A stretch of 64,000 bases of DNA from Chrysogorgia sp. JL179-B06. Taxonomy: Eukaryota; Cnidaria; Anthozoa; Scleralcyonacea; Chrysogorgiidae. The stretch is taken from the NCBI GenBank assembly GCA_035772405.1, contig JAYKKM010000375.1, forward strand, positions 528,501 through 592,500. The letters are read 5' to 3'. This document shows, piece by piece, positions 12,487 through 23,043 of the stretch (positions are counted from its first letter, which is position 1; the number at the start of each line of letters is the position of its first letter). The notes under the pieces are model-generated. The model was not told the DNA's origin. It saw only the letters and a program-made list of their open reading frames with translations, and did not search any database. The position numbers and the translations under genes are program-made.

Positions 12487-12916
12487 TTATTGAGTATATG
12501 CTACAGCTTTCATGAAATTATTAGAATCTATTATTAGTTTAATTTCTTTTTGTAAAAGATCAGAAGCATCATAGTCAACGATTGTTGTTTTTTTTTCACC
12601 CAGACATGAACAATTCCATTCATCATTTGCATATTCATGTTTCTTTTTAACTTCCAGAGCTAAGTAATATGTTTGAGGCGTTGAGGGTATATCTTCATAG
12701 GGTATATCTTCAATACATTCGCATAATACCGTAGGTTGACATTTCTTTACAACATAGGTAAAGTGGTGTAATTCTTTTGCTAGAAAACGACTTGGATAAT
12801 AGTTACTTTCATCTTCAATTTTGTAGGGGTTAAAGTCATCAGCAATTATTCTTTTATAACTTCTACCGTTTATGTTCATCACAATCACGATAGGGTGCAT
12901 GTGAATTCGACATCAT
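12487..12916 (-). pseudogene. P8 small family protein, element A copy, N-terminal frameshift
   Basis: The C-terminal ~130 codons are open and nearly identical to the 142-aa B protein (51666-52094). The original ATG at 12913/12916 is separated from them by an extra T near 12872, so the open frame now begins at a different in-frame ATG at 12900. The core with FTYVVKKCQPTVL and the C-terminal LLQKEIKLIIDSNN are intact. Confidence 0.7.
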
Positions 12917-13101
12917 TCACAAATACACGTTTAACATGTGGGTAACGCGTTTATATATAATTTTTTATAAAAAAAAAATATAAAAAGAAAAATCAAAATT
13001 AAAAAAGACAGATATTCTAAAATATATTAAAAAAAAAATTCAAAAGAAATTTTATTAGGATATAAATAAAAATGTAAAAAAAATGGTTTTACAAAAATAT
13101 C

Positions 13102-13283
13102 ATGGAAACCGTGGATGCACGATATAATAGATTATTCTATTCAAAAATATCCCTGTTGGACAATGTCTTAACGGAAATATGTGTGGGGAAGTGTGTGCGA
13201 ATTATATACCGTGGAAAGATCCAAAACAAAAAAAACGTTGTTGTAGATTAAAGAGATGGTTGTTAAAGAAGATACGTTGTTAA
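13102..13283 (+). pseudogene. P9 small Cys-rich protein, element A copy, frameshifted
   Basis: Counterpart of the 59-aa B protein at 52275-52454. Extra bases in the AAATATCCCTGTTGG region (about 13143-13158) break the frame just before the PCGQC motif; the Cys/Arg-rich 3' half is otherwise conserved. Confidence 0.65.
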
Positions 13284-13372
13284 AAGATTTAAAGAAGAAA
13301 ATCCCATAAAAAAAATAAGAAACAGTATAAATAAGAGTAAAAAAATAATTGGTTTATATATTTGTTAGGACA

Positions 13373-13590
13373 ATGGAACGTATTGGAAAAGCAGATGAAC
13401 GATTTGAAAGATTATATTATAACAAACATCCATGTGGAAGATGTATTAACAAACATCCATGCGCGATTCATTCAGATGAATTAAAACTTTCAAGGACTAA
13501 ACAGTTTTAAACGTTGGGTGCTAAACAAGTTTAAATATACGGTGGAAATATACAGTGAATGTTTCAGTGGAAATGGGTTACGACGAATAG
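13373..13590 (+). pseudogene. P10 small Cys-rich protein, element A copy, frameshifted
   Basis: Counterpart of the 71-aa B protein at 52544-52759, preceded by the same TATAAATA box. The motif RFERLYYNKHPCGRC is intact, but an extra G near 13494 shifts the frame into an early TAA. Confidence 0.7.
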
Positions 13591-13625
13591 AAGAAAAGAC
13601 GTCGAAGTTTTTTATAAAGATTTAA

Positions 13626-14214
13626 ATGGCTGTACGAGAGCGTGATTTTGATGAAATTTTTTTATCCCGACATTCAATATTTATTACATGCTGAATTGTT
13701 TGAGATAGAAAAAACACGCGATTCAACGTTTTATTTTTTGGAATGGAGAGAGCATCCCTATCAGTTTAGATGTGCTGATTATGATTATAAATATTTTAAC
13801 ATTTATGTGGAAGATAAAATGAACAATCTATATTTCGGAAACGATATGGTGGAAAAAGATTATTATAGATTTTTAATAACCGGTTTTAGCTGGACTATGT
13901 CATTTTATGATCAGTTAGTAGGAAAAACATGTAGTATTTATTGATAGAGAACCGAGATTTACCCACGTTAATTTCGACACTTGATTGTTTTGAGATAAAT
14001 AATATCCCATGTTATTCAAAAACGTTTTTATATGGTAAATGTAAGGATTCAAGATTTTAGATTAGTAAAATATCAGTTACGTGAAAATTTTGATGGTCAA
14101 GAGCTTTATTTAGTTCTTATTAAAGATGAAAATATATTATCTGTACTTAATGTGATTTATGGTACCAGTAATGGAAATTATATTGTAACATTAATAAATA
14201 AAATTACATTTTGA
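13626..14214 (+). pseudogene. P11 family protein, element A copy, frameshifted
   Basis: Homologous to B 52795-53381. A frame of 100 codons (13642-13944, non-ATG start) covers the first half, including the EWREHPYQFR and YYRFLITGFSW regions. Insertions near 13927, 13957 and 14055 break the rest; the last 60 codons (14032-14214) are open in another frame. The frame upstream of ELFEIEKTRDS differs between A and B, so the true N-terminus is unresolved. Confidence 0.6.
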
Positions 14215-14336
14215 TAAATCTATGTTGCAACTACATGTATATTTAAATTCTTGTGGGGAATTATGTAATAATTTTAATGAATTAAATATTTGAAATAAAA
14301 ACAGTTCAATAAATCGAGAAAAGCGTTGTTTTTTAT

Positions 14337-14593
14337 TTAAAAAAAAGAATTTATATACACTTCTTGATCTATGATATTATATATACCACAATCTCCTGCC
14401 CACATATGTTGTTATATATTGTTTATAATTAAGCTTTTTTATTTTCTGCATACTCCATAACTTCCAAATTTATATATAATCGATTCATAGGAAAGCATGG
14501 ATTTAGGATTTGTTCACATTTACGTACAATAAATTTTTGATTACGACAATTTTCTTTAAGATAGTGAAGATCATACTGTTTGGGTTTTGACAT
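14337..14593 (-). pseudogene. P12 small protein, element A copy, frameshifted
   Basis: Counterpart of the 84-aa B protein at 53499-53753. ATG 14593 and the N-terminal KPKQYD...ENCRNQKFIVRKCEQI region are kept, but extra bases near 14400 and 14437 disrupt the C-terminal half. Confidence 0.65.
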
Positions 14594-14730
14594 GTTGCTT
14601 GCATGAGATTCAACTGAAGAATGAACCCGAAAACAAAATGTTTTTTATTTTATTTAGATTAAAGTTTATTTAGCTTAATGAATTTGAAAAGCAATATAAA
14701 GAGTAAGTCATTTTTCAAAATCACAGCAAT

Positions 14731-15369
14731 ATGATTGAAACAATTTTAAGAGTTGTTCTTTATTTTCAATATTTTAACCAAGGAGAAATTGGATATTTAT
14801 TTTGGGTATGTGGATTATTTGATTATTATCGTGGAAAATATGTCACATGTCCCATGATGAATTGTGAAAACATTCACCCCCCCGAAGAAAGTTATTCAGT
14901 CAATATGAAAAAAATCCAAGCAACCCATGGAATGGAATCCTATTTTATCCTAGAAGATCGTTTCTCTTATATGATCCCGAATTTACAAGCAAGTCAAAGA
15001 AAATATTCCTTGAAGAGATCATGGCTTCAACAACGTACTATACTCGTTGAATCATCAGACACGTTATGCTGTAGTTTTTTTTCATTTCCCGATTGTTTTA
15101 ACGAATTATTTATTTTATTACCCCTTGAAAACATCTCAATTGAATTTCAATTTTTAAACACCAAAGATAAGTACCTTTATACATATTTTCTACAAAATCT
15201 AACCTTTGAAAGAAAATACATATCTTATACCCTGGGTTTTGGAAAAGAAAGTTTAGTAAGCAAATTTAAGCACATACAGCGCGAGAAAGGTGATTTAAAT
15301 CTTTTTTTAAATATTTATTTGTTAATGGTAGCACCATTTATTGTAGTTCAACTAAAAATATTATCATGA
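14731..15369 (+). CDS. P13 unknown protein, element A copy (intact frame)
   Basis: 212-aa frame from ATG 14731. The N-terminal 45 residues contain an ILRVVLYFQYF...IGYLFWVCGLFDYY hydrophobic segment rich in aromatics; the middle is basic (QRKYSLKRSWLQQR); the remainder is Phe/Leu-rich. It has 7 C at the run near 14876-14883 where copy B has 19. The stop TGA overlaps the ATG of P14 in ATGA at 15366-15369. It is clearly paralogous to P32 and the N-terminal part of P33 (34800-35968), in the pattern GxLFxVCxLxDYYxG. Function unknown; no catalytic motif seen. Confidence 0.65.
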   Translation: MIETILRVVLYFQYFNQGEIGYLFWVCGLFDYYRGKYVTCPMMNCENIHPPEESYSVNMKKIQATHGMESYFILEDRFSYMIPNLQASQRKYSLKRSWLQQRTILVESSDTLCCSFFSFPDCFNELFILLPLENISIEFQFLNTKDKYLYTYFLQNLTFERKYISYTLGFGKESLVSKFKHIQREKGDLNLFLNIYLLMVAPFIVVQLKILS

Positions 15370-15892
15370 TCACTTCATGTTTTATATTTTATTGTCGTGA
15401 ACATAACCCTATAGGAAGATTTCTCAATAGACGAAAAAAAGGTCTTTATGAAAAAAATATTAGATATGATTTTTGGAATTTTATATATTATATAAAAAGG
15501 GTAAAGTATCCTTTGATAAATGTCGGTATAAAAATTGTACGCGTCAAAGTTATTTTTTTGAGTTTGATCCTTTGAAATTAAGTATTTTAAACAAACGTAA
15601 TTATGATTTAAATGAAAATCACCCCCTACTAATACATCCTGTCGATGTTACACGAATAAAAAATTATGGGGGTCATACGGGAGAATTTAAGTATAATGAG
15701 AAAGTATTTGCACATGTAATAATGGTTGAAGACGAAGTAAAATATTTATTTACTATGATAAGAAAATATATACAAACAACATTGAATTATAATTTAATTT
15801 CAAGAAATCCTATATATGAAAACGAACTGACTGAACCGAATGTTAATTGGGATAGTTTTTATAAAAGTATTAGTGAACAAACGTGTATGTAG
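15366..15892 (+). CDS. P14 unknown protein, element A copy, two overlapping frames
   Basis: Starts with ATGA overlapping the stop of P13. The first frame (15366-15575, 69 aa, SCFIFYCREHNP) and a second (from about 15473 to 15892, with DKCRYKNCTRQSYFFEFD) together match one continuous stretch of paralog P33 (ACCFIFFCENHNP ... CCYKNCQNYSYCFKIF). The same break occurs in copy B, so it predates the A/B duplication or is a real frameshift site; the region is TATATAAAAAGGG. Two Cys pairs, CRYKNC-type, are kept. Function unknown. Confidence 0.55.
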
Positions 15893-15954
15893 AAAAAAAA
15901 AAGGAATTAAAAGTCTGTATAAAATTTAAAGTGTTTGCGTATGATGTTATACGA

Positions 15955-16461
15955 ATGGAAGAAGACGAAGAAAATGAAAAATAATTTTGGATGAGATGTG
16001 GGAGATTTTGTTTTGCCCTTCGAAAATTTTATATGGAAAAAAATGAAAAATGGAAAATAAGTGAATGTCGTAAAACTATTCATGAAATATCTATGATCCA
16101 TTTAACGAATGCTGCACATTACAGTAAAAAAAAAAGATTTGTTGGATTTCATGAGCGGGTTGATCCTTTATATATTCAACAATATATGGAACATTTAGAT
16201 GAATTTTACGTAAAAAACTATCAAAGAAAAAATATATCATGTTTGATTTATTATATTTTTGAAACCATACATCCTTTTTCTGATGGAAATGGAAGAATAG
16301 GGAAAGCACTTGTTGCATTTCTAGAAAATAAAATAGAATGTAAAATAAAAACAAAAAAACAACATAGAAAGTTATGTAAAATTTTAGGAGTTATGCAACG
16401 CAAACATAATAGTTTATTTGATATAAAATGTTGTAATCAATTATACACGTTATTAGTGTAA
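15955..16461 (+). pseudogene. P15 Fic-domain protein, element A copy with early stop
   Basis: Same gene as B 55149-55655. Codon 10 is TAA (15982-15984) where B has a sense codon, but an ATG at 15991 would restart two codons later in the same frame and leave the whole Fic domain, including HPFSDGNGRIGK, open. It could therefore still be functional with a shorter N-terminus. Differences from B are few (for example G to R in the GFHEGVD region). Confidence 0.7.
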
Positions 16462-16548
16462 TAAAATTTTTTTATAAAATAGGTATAAAATAAACACTGT
16501 CCCTACAGTGATTCATCATTTACCCTTCACTCGGGAACAGATTCAGAG

Positions 16549-17436
16549 ATGGTGGAACTTTATGAGAGACAACAACATGACCATTTTTATAAAATGCAAT
16601 CGTATACAGATTTGTCTGTAAAAATAATTGCACAAAAAAAATCAACGGTAATGCTATTCTCGCCAAAGTATATCCGACAAATAAAAGATGTGACAAGTAC
16701 ACATACAATAGCGCTGTTGAAGTGAAAAAAGATCATATTCCTTCATTGTTGAATGTTCTTAATAAGATTAGCATTCAAGAGAAATCGGTGCAGATATTTT
16801 TTGAAGTGGTAAGATTTGAAAATTGGAAAAAGCAAACATGCCGTTTGGTTGTTCGTACAGATGCGTGGGGTGGTTTGGAAATTTGTTATCAACATCAAGA
16901 TAACGGAATTATCCGATGCAATGGAATTTGACGATGATCCAACACCGACAACCAGCAACAACAACAACGCAACGCCAAGTGAAATCGTATGGGGAGATGA
17001 CTGGGGTAGTTTTCATATAAAAAAGAAAGATTCCTTGGATGAATATATCATTGCCTTAAGAAAGTATAATCATGCGACAGGTCATAAATCCCAACCTATA
17101 CCCGTCAAAAAACGAGTATTGAAGAAAAAGAAATCCCCACTTACTTTTGACGACGATGATGACGCCAACGATGTCGAAAAGATCAAGAAAATAAAAGTAG
17201 AAAGTGATGATGATGAGGTTTGTCACCGTTTAAATCCATCAGTAATTTCAGAAATATTTTATTATCGTTTTAGATGTTGTAAAAATATACAAGATACATT
17301 ATGTTTGTACGGTAATACTATAAATAAAGAGTTAGCCTGTAAAAATATAGAAGTTGATTTTATGGGGATATTACGCGATAAAGAACTCGTTGATGAACTT
17401 GAAGAATACTATACTTATTTTATTTCTTTATTTTAG
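16549..17436 (+). pseudogene. P16 charged protein, element A copy, frameshifted
   Basis: Counterpart of the 295-aa B protein at 55774-56661. One-base indels near 16640 and 16904 break the N-terminal half; the C-terminal 206 codons are open from about 16816 and keep the acidic patch, the KKRVLKKKK basic patch and the C-terminal EEYYTYFISLF. Confidence 0.75.
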
Positions 17437-17438
17437 AA

Positions 17439-18382
17439 ATGAATAAAAAGAAAAAAACTAAATTTTCTGCTGACTTTATTGAAAAAGCTTCAAGATTATT
17501 AAAAGGAGAGACATTAACTGATGAGGATTATTCTAATTATAGATTACATAGTAGTAGTAAAAAAATATATAGACGTTTGAAATATGCTGTTAATAAAAAT
17601 AATGAACAATGGGAAATTGATTTAGCTGAAAATAAAGATTTAGCCCGATATAATAATCAATATCGTTATTGGTTGGTGTGTATTGATATTTATTCAAGAT
17701 TTTGTTGGGTCTAATAATGTTAAAAATAAATTTGAAAGTATTCTTATTGAAGAAGGAATAGCCCCTCTTAAAATTCAAAGTGATGAAGGAACAGAATTTC
17801 AAGATATACGTACGAAATTAAGTAAAAATATAATTTTGAAGTATTTCATACGTATAATAGAGAAATAAAAGCATCCCATGTGGAACGTGTAATTGGAACT
17901 TTAAAAATAATGGTTCGTCGTGTTTTAACAATTACTGGAGAATTTGACTATATTCAGTATTTACCCCTTATTGTTAATCGTTATAATAATTCCCCACATA
18001 AATGCATTAGCTGGTGCAACACCTTTTGAAATTTATCGCGAAGAAAAAAAAGGAAAAATACGTAAAGTAAAAAATAAAATAGTACGTGATCATTTTAAAT
18101 TATCCTATTCCCACTCAAGATCTGATACGAGAAGGTACTCGTGTACGTATTGTGAGAGTAAAAAATAATATTTTTGAAAAAAGTAGTCTTCGAAGATGGA
18201 CTAATGAGATATTTGTTATTAAAAAAGTATTTATCACCGATCCCGTTACATATCAATTAGAAGACGAACAACGTGAAGAAATTAAATGAATTTTTTATCG
18301 TGCTGAATTACAAGTTTTAAAAAAAAAAAGAATTTACACATTGCTAGTAATTCAATATCAAGAGGACTTCAAAAGAATTTGA
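17439..18382 (+). pseudogene. Polinton integrase, element A copy, multiply disrupted
   Basis: The sequence matches the intact integrase of B (56664-57629), but a 23-bp deletion after FCWV (near 17711), one-base indels near 17825 and 18002, another near 18100, and a TGA near 18286 interrupt it. The first catalytic Asp region (WEIDLAENKDL), SDEGTEF and HVERVIGTLK are all still readable in separate frames. Non-functional as sequenced. Confidence 0.88.
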
Positions 18383-18396
18383 TTAATGATTTTGAA

Positions 18397-19282
18397 ATAA
18401 AAATTGCACAGCCTATTGATGCTTTGAACAATGAATGTTTTTTAGAAGTTTTACAAGTTTGTTATCCCCAAACAACTAAAAATATTGTAGGTGATGAGTT
18501 TTTTTTCATTTATCATAACCTATAAGAATTTTATACCCGAAGAAATTAATAATACGGTATACGCCAGCAGTGAGTTCGTTTTTACATCGGATAAATTTAT
18601 TATACCCGACGGAATTTATGATTTATCTTCATTAATTATATTTTTTAAATAATATCTTAGAAGGATTTGAAATTTTTTGTACCATCGGGTCAAATGAAAG
18701 TAATTATTAATGTTAATGTTGAGATTGAGTATTGGGTATATGAAAATGCGAGTAAAGCAGTCGATGGGCTACAGGTAAATGAATTTCGATTATCTAACAA
18801 GACTACAATAGAAAAAAGGTATTCAATATGCTTCTTTTTAATCAAAAGATTAATATATTATTTTCAAAAAAATTAGCTTTTATGCTAGGTTTAAAAAATG
18901 AAAAAGATCTTGAAATCGTCCCTCTCTTGTTTGAAATAAAAAAAGATAACCCTACACCCCGAACCCTTTTTTCTAAACATTTTGATTACTTACCCGATGT
19001 ATCCGACGGATTAAATAAAATGTTTATATATTGTGATGAAATAGAACTGTGGTTAGTTGGTGATAGTTGTGCCGAATTGTTAACAACAGTCCCCATTCAA
19101 TGGAATCGACAAGGTTGTGGGGGAATGGACAATTAATTTGTTATAATCCCCCAAAATCATTGAGAAAATTAAAAAAAGACATTATAAGAGAAATTCATAT
19201 TAAAGTTAAAGATACTACAGGAAAATTAGTTTATTTTGATTCAGGAACGCTTAGTATTGATTGTTTAATACATTCAACATAA
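18397..19282 (+). pseudogene. penton-type minor capsid protein, element A copy, start lost and frameshifted
   Basis: Homologous to B 57644-58534. The start codon equivalent is ATA (18397-18399) instead of ATG, and indels near 18497, 18647, 18695, 18818 and 19125 break the frame. The diagnostic region LPDVSDGLNKMFIYCDEIEL is still readable between 18828 and 19136. Confidence 0.82.
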
Positions 19283-19572
19283 TGCTTTTGATTGTTCTTG
19301 AAGAAAAAAATGGGGAAATGATAATTAAAAAATATAAAATATTTTATCCTTTTGCTCTTTACATTTTAGTAAATAGTGGGAAAATTTTTTTATGGAATTT
19401 AAATTCGATTGAATATAAAAATATCAAAAATTCATTTCGAATTACGTGTGCAAAAAAAATGGATTTCAGTGCAATAACACAATCAAAAAAAATAAATAAT
19501 GGAACGATTTCAGTTTCTTCATCTACTATTATTTCTAATGCAACACAACGTTTTATATATACTATAAAATAA
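19282..19572 (+). CDS. P17 unknown small protein, element A copy (intact)
   Basis: 96 aa from an ATG that overlaps the stop of the penton gene (TAATG). The N-terminal half is hydrophobic and basic (VLEEKNGEMIIKKYKIFYPF), the C-terminal half rich in Ser/Thr/Ile (SVSSSTIISNATQRF). In copy B two inserted bases end the frame early. Tight coupling to the penton gene suggests a virion or assembly role; none is recognisable from sequence. Confidence 0.7.
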   Translation: MLLIVLEEKNGEMIIKKYKIFYPFALYILVNSGKIFLWNLNSIEYKNIKNSFRITCAKKMDFSAITQSKKINNGTISVSSSTIISNATQRFIYTIK

Positions 19573-19646
19573 TTATTTTATATTGACGAAAAAAATCCTT
19601 ACACATCATTAAATGATGAAAAAAAAAATTCCCCTATTTTTTATTT

Positions 19647-19769
19647 ATGAGTGATAAAGAGGCTAAACAATCACTACAGTTCTTTATTAACTATGAGAAT
19701 AACGTGCCGTTAAAAGGTGAAGAAATTAAGATATATATAAATTTATTTGAAGAAAAAAATAATGACTGA
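19647..19769 (+). CDS. P18 very small acidic protein, element A copy
   Basis: 40-aa frame beginning MSDKEAKQSLQFF and ending ...FEEKNND, overlapping the start of P19 by 8 nt. Copy B has lost the ATG by a one-base insertion and gained an internal TAA. Its position in a tight string of late genes argues for a real gene, but it is short and unrecognised. Confidence 0.45.
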   Translation: MSDKEAKQSLQFFINYENNVPLKGEEIKIYINLFEEKNND

Positions 19770-20022
19770 AAAAATAAATGAACTATCCGTAGAAGATTAT
19801 ACTGAATTGTTAAATGGTAGAAATCGTGGAAAAAATTATTCATCATCATATTTTGTTGTGAAAAGAAAAAATAAAGAAAATCCAACTAAGAAAGAAATTT
19901 TATTAAATGAGGGTGTGGGATTACCCTCAAATTTAAATTTAGATACTAATTATACAAGTGATAATAAAAAAAAGAGAAAAAAAATAGATCCAAATGTAAT
20001 ACGTTTTTTACAAAATAGATAG
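19762..20022 (+). CDS. P19 small basic protein, element A copy (intact)
   Basis: 86 aa from ATG 19762, starting MTEKINELSVEDYTELL. Lys/Asn-rich, with a KKKRKKIDP cluster near residue 70 that looks like a nuclear localisation signal. In copy B a one-base deletion in the poly-A tract truncates it after this cluster. Located between P18 and the membrane peptide P20 in the capsid gene block. Function unknown. Confidence 0.65.
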   Translation: MTEKINELSVEDYTELLNGRNRGKNYSSSYFVVKRKNKENPTKKEILLNEGVGLPSNLNLDTNYTSDNKKKRKKIDPNVIRFLQNR

Positions 20023-20073
20023 ACTGTGTAAAAAAAAGTATAAATAAAAAAAAAGTTATATAAAAAAATCATA

Positions 20074-20145
20074 ATGTTGTGGATATTATTATTTTTATTG
20101 TTGTGGTTATTGTTGTTTTTTAAAAATAAAATAAATGACTCGTAA
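20074..20145 (+). CDS. P20 single-pass membrane micropeptide, element A copy
   Basis: 23-aa frame MLWILLFLLLWLLLFF followed by KNKINDS. Almost the entire chain is one hydrophobic helix, and it is conserved in B (59308-59382, one extra codon). A TATAAATA box lies about 28 nt upstream in both copies, and its 3' end overlaps the start of P21. Maintenance of the frame between copies supports translation. Likely a tiny membrane-inserted virion or egress peptide, by inference only. Confidence 0.55.
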   Translation: MLWILLFLLLWLLLFFKNKINDS

Positions 20146-20296
20146 CAAATATATCAAAAAAAGAAAAAACAAAAGAGGAATAAGAAAGCGTAGAAGAAAA
20201 ATACAAAAAGGGGGTTTTGGTGGAGCATTGGCACTGGGTATGTTTCTTCCTCAAGTGTTGGGAACACTTTCAAATATTCTTAAAATTAACGTTTAA
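20135..20296 (+). CDS. P21 small basic protein with QKGG-hydrophobic junction, element A copy
   Basis: 53 aa: about 30 residues of Lys/Arg (KKRKNKRGIRKRRRKIQKGG) followed by a Gly-rich hydrophobic amphipathic tail (FGGALALGMFLPQVLG). The layout, a basic peptide then GG then a hydrophobic helix, recalls adenovirus core and membrane-active precursors cut by the viral protease. The GG is preceded by QK rather than the adenovirus consensus (Met/Ile/Leu at P4). Ends 10 nt before the capsid protein gene. Intact in both copies. Confidence 0.7.
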   Translation: MTRNKYIKKRKNKRGIRKRRRKIQKGGFGGALALGMFLPQVLGTLSNILKINV

Positions 20297-20306
20297 AAAA
20301 AAAAAT

Positions 20307-21638
20307 ATGAGTAAAAAAATTGAAGATGTGGAAAAAAATGACATATTATTTAGCGAGCCTTTACAATTTTTTACTTCATCACCCTATAATGATACGTTTA
20401 CGGAATGTCGTGAAACGGAAATTATCGCAACGCCTGTAGATAATCAATCGTCAGTATACACGTTTACAAGACATGGGAATGCCGTGGGATTAATGAAAAC
20501 AAGCGATGCTAAAATAATGGCTAGAGTATCGATTAGAAATGCTGCTGGAGTTATAGCGCCTGCAGCATCGGGGTTTTCGATGATTACATTACCCCTTCGT
20601 ACAATGTGGAAAACAAAAGAATTAAAAATAAATGAAAATTTAATTACGCCATCAGATAATTTTGCACATTTTGCATCATGGATATAATTTATAATGCGTC
20701 AAACACCGTCGGGATATAAAGATTCGAAAGAGCTTAATTTAGCATATTTAGATACAGCCGAACATATGAGCGATGTCGTGGGTTTCACTGATAATGCTAA
20801 TGTCGTAAATGCAGGAGGGAGACAAAAAGTAATTGCATTTCAAAATCAATCACAGTATTTGATAGATGAGATTGATTGTTCATTATTTAGCGAAGGGGGT
20901 GCTGAAATATATATTCCTACAGCGTATAAAGTTGAATTACGTTTAACGCGGGCATTAAATACAATTGTAATGATGGGTGCCAATCATGCTAATATGCCCG
21001 TTGCTGATACTATAATTACCCTAGACGATTTTAAAATAAAAATTCCTGTATTTAAACCCAAAAAACAATTATCAAATGCACTTAATATAGGGATGGTGAC
21101 CCATAATAAAGAAACATTATATTATACAATCAATTATCGTTGTATTACGGAATCATTAGCTGCAGGACAAAATTCACATCAAGTAATCGATGTGTTTAAT
21201 GGGAGCGTTCCTACACGTTTATATATTGTATTTTCTCCATTAGCAAATTGGAACGGTTCATACAATCATAATATTTTTGAATTTAACTGGCCTAATTATG
21301 ATAATTTTGAAGTTTCGGTAAATAACGCTGTTGTCGGGAGAATAGAAAATCATGCTGAAGCTTACTCAAAATTACGTGCGGTATTAAATCGTCAGTATTC
21401 AGAAATGCCCATAACTTATAATGACTTTATAAACGGGTATTGTATATTAGCATTTGATTTAACAGATAATAGAGACTCTCATCTGGCAGTATTACCCATA
21501 AGACCGTCGGGAAATGTTAATGTGGATTTTCATTTTTCTCAAAATACAGTGGTAGGAGCGTTAATATTTGTGGGTGAATTTCGAAATGAAATTAGAGTAG
21601 GATTAAATACCCCTGCAAGATTATTACACAGCATTTAA
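20307..21638 (+). pseudogene. major capsid protein, element A copy with one internal stop
   Basis: Homologous over its length to the B capsid protein (59542-60948), from ATG 20307. A GAA to TAA change at 20685-20687 interrupts it after 126 codons in the ...FAHFASWI region; the downstream 314 codons stay in the same frame. It ends at a TAA after RLLHSI, about 26 codons before the end of the B frame, because two adjacent bases differ there. A cluster of amino-acid differences from B lies around the VGFTDNANVVNAGG loop. Confidence 0.88.
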
Positions 21639-21674
21639 TTATCAACATTTGTAACAAGGGGATGTACAAAAAAA

Positions 21675-21806
21675 ATGAAGAACACAAAACCCATTACAAC
21701 AAAGAATAGAATAAAAAAACCAAAAATAAAAAAAACAGTTATTAACAAAATACCACTAAATCGTGAACATATTCTTGTATTTCCACCGTTTTCAGTTTAC
21801 GCATAA
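21675..21806 (+). CDS. P22 small basic protein, element A copy (intact)
   Basis: 43 aa, Lys/Pro-rich N-terminus (KPKIKK) and a hydrophobic end (HILVFPPFSVYA). It lies directly after the capsid gene, in the same frame as the C-terminal extension seen in the B capsid frame. In B, one base is missing near 60921, so the frame runs instead into QQRIE and stops. Possibly the last part of, or a separate product next to, the capsid protein; unresolved. Confidence 0.45.
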   Translation: MKNTKPITTKNRIKKPKIKKTVINKIPLNREHILVFPPFSVYA

Positions 21807-21812
21807 AAAAAA

Positions 21813-22351
21813 ATGAATCAAGAAAAAAATGATGAATTAAAAAAAGAAGGGGTAAAAAAAGACGAAAAAAATGATAATTCAAGAGATGATGATGAGGAGG
21901 ATGAAGTTGATAGTGAAAATGATAGCGATATTGTTAGCGATGATGTTAGTGATGAAATGGATAGTGAAAGTTCCATTACTTCTTCTTCATCAAGTTGCGA
22001 AGATGATTTAAAATTTTTAGAAACATTAGTTCAATTAAATAAAATAAAGAAAAAAGCTTTTGAAAAAAAAAAAAGGATTTTTTACCATCGTTAAAAAAAT
22101 ATCTTAAAGCAGATATTGATAAAAAAAATACGTTGTTAGATTCTCAATTTATTAATAAATTACAATACATTGCTAAAAATATTTTAAATAAAAAAATTTC
22201 TATGCAACTTTCCAGTGATAATAAATATATTTTGAATAAGTTTTCAAAGAACAAAATAAAAGAAAAAGATTTAAAAATATTATTATCTGAGGATTTTCGT
22301 TATAATCAACATATATCAAAAAGCATACAAATTACTTTAACCAACAAATAA
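21813..22351 (+). pseudogene. P23 acidic protein, element A copy, frameshifted
   Basis: N-terminal 93 codons (acidic Asp/Glu/Ser tract) match B 61047-61607; the frame shifts in a long poly-A run near 22070. The C-terminal part is open from about 22133, with a different end caused by an indel near 22300. Confidence 0.7.
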
Positions 22352-22358
22352 AAAAAAA

Positions 22359-23043
22359 ATGACCGAAGTAAATAAAATGCAATTAATTAATCCGCGTAAA
22401 TTAAATGAAATTTTAGATTTAATCAAAACTGATCATGAAAACGAAAAATTATTGCAGGGAATTAACAACAAAAATAATTTCGAACTTATTGGAAGTAAAA
22501 ATAAAATGAAAGAAGAAATGAAAAAAGTTAATAATGATCAACGTGTCGCAGAGAGTATGGTTAGTTTTTTAAATAGACAACAAAATATGAAAAGAAAAAG
22601 TAATGAACTTGAAAATGAGGTGACCAATGATGAAATCACCCGAGGTAAGGAAAACGCCGACTGTGACAAGTGGTCAACAAATAAAAGAATTTCTTGAAAG
22701 GAAAAAAATTAAAATTGGGGGTACAGATATAATAAAATTAAACGGTGTTGGAATAAACCATCATGATTTATTATACGATTTAACGCATAATGTCAGCAAA
22801 CAAAACATGTTCAATCTTACACAACATAAGCAGACGGTTGCTTTAAAAGAATTGAAAAAATTACATATGCCCACCTATTATATACGTAATATAAAATTAC
22901 GACAACGTTATATAAATTTGGGAAAAACAGCTTCGGGACTTGCGAGTAACGAAGAACCATCTACATCCCTCACCACCCACATTCCTACACCTTCAACGCC
23001 ACCCTATACAACACGAAGAAAATGGCGACGAAAAAATCAATGA
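22359..23043 (+). pseudogene. P24 coiled-coil protein, element A copy, frameshifted
   Basis: Homolog of B 61591-62274. A one-base insertion (GATGAAATCACC instead of GATGAATCACC) near 22632 shifts the frame; the downstream part, from QQIKEFLERKKIK to RRKWRRKNQ, remains open to 23043. B has the reverse defect, a stop at that junction, so in each copy only one half lies beyond its break. Confidence 0.75.

Noticed and set aside
21600..21810. Capsid protein and P22 as one fused gene
   Set aside because: The two copies differ at both the capsid stop and the P22 frame, so it cannot be decided which arrangement is original; left as separate entries.
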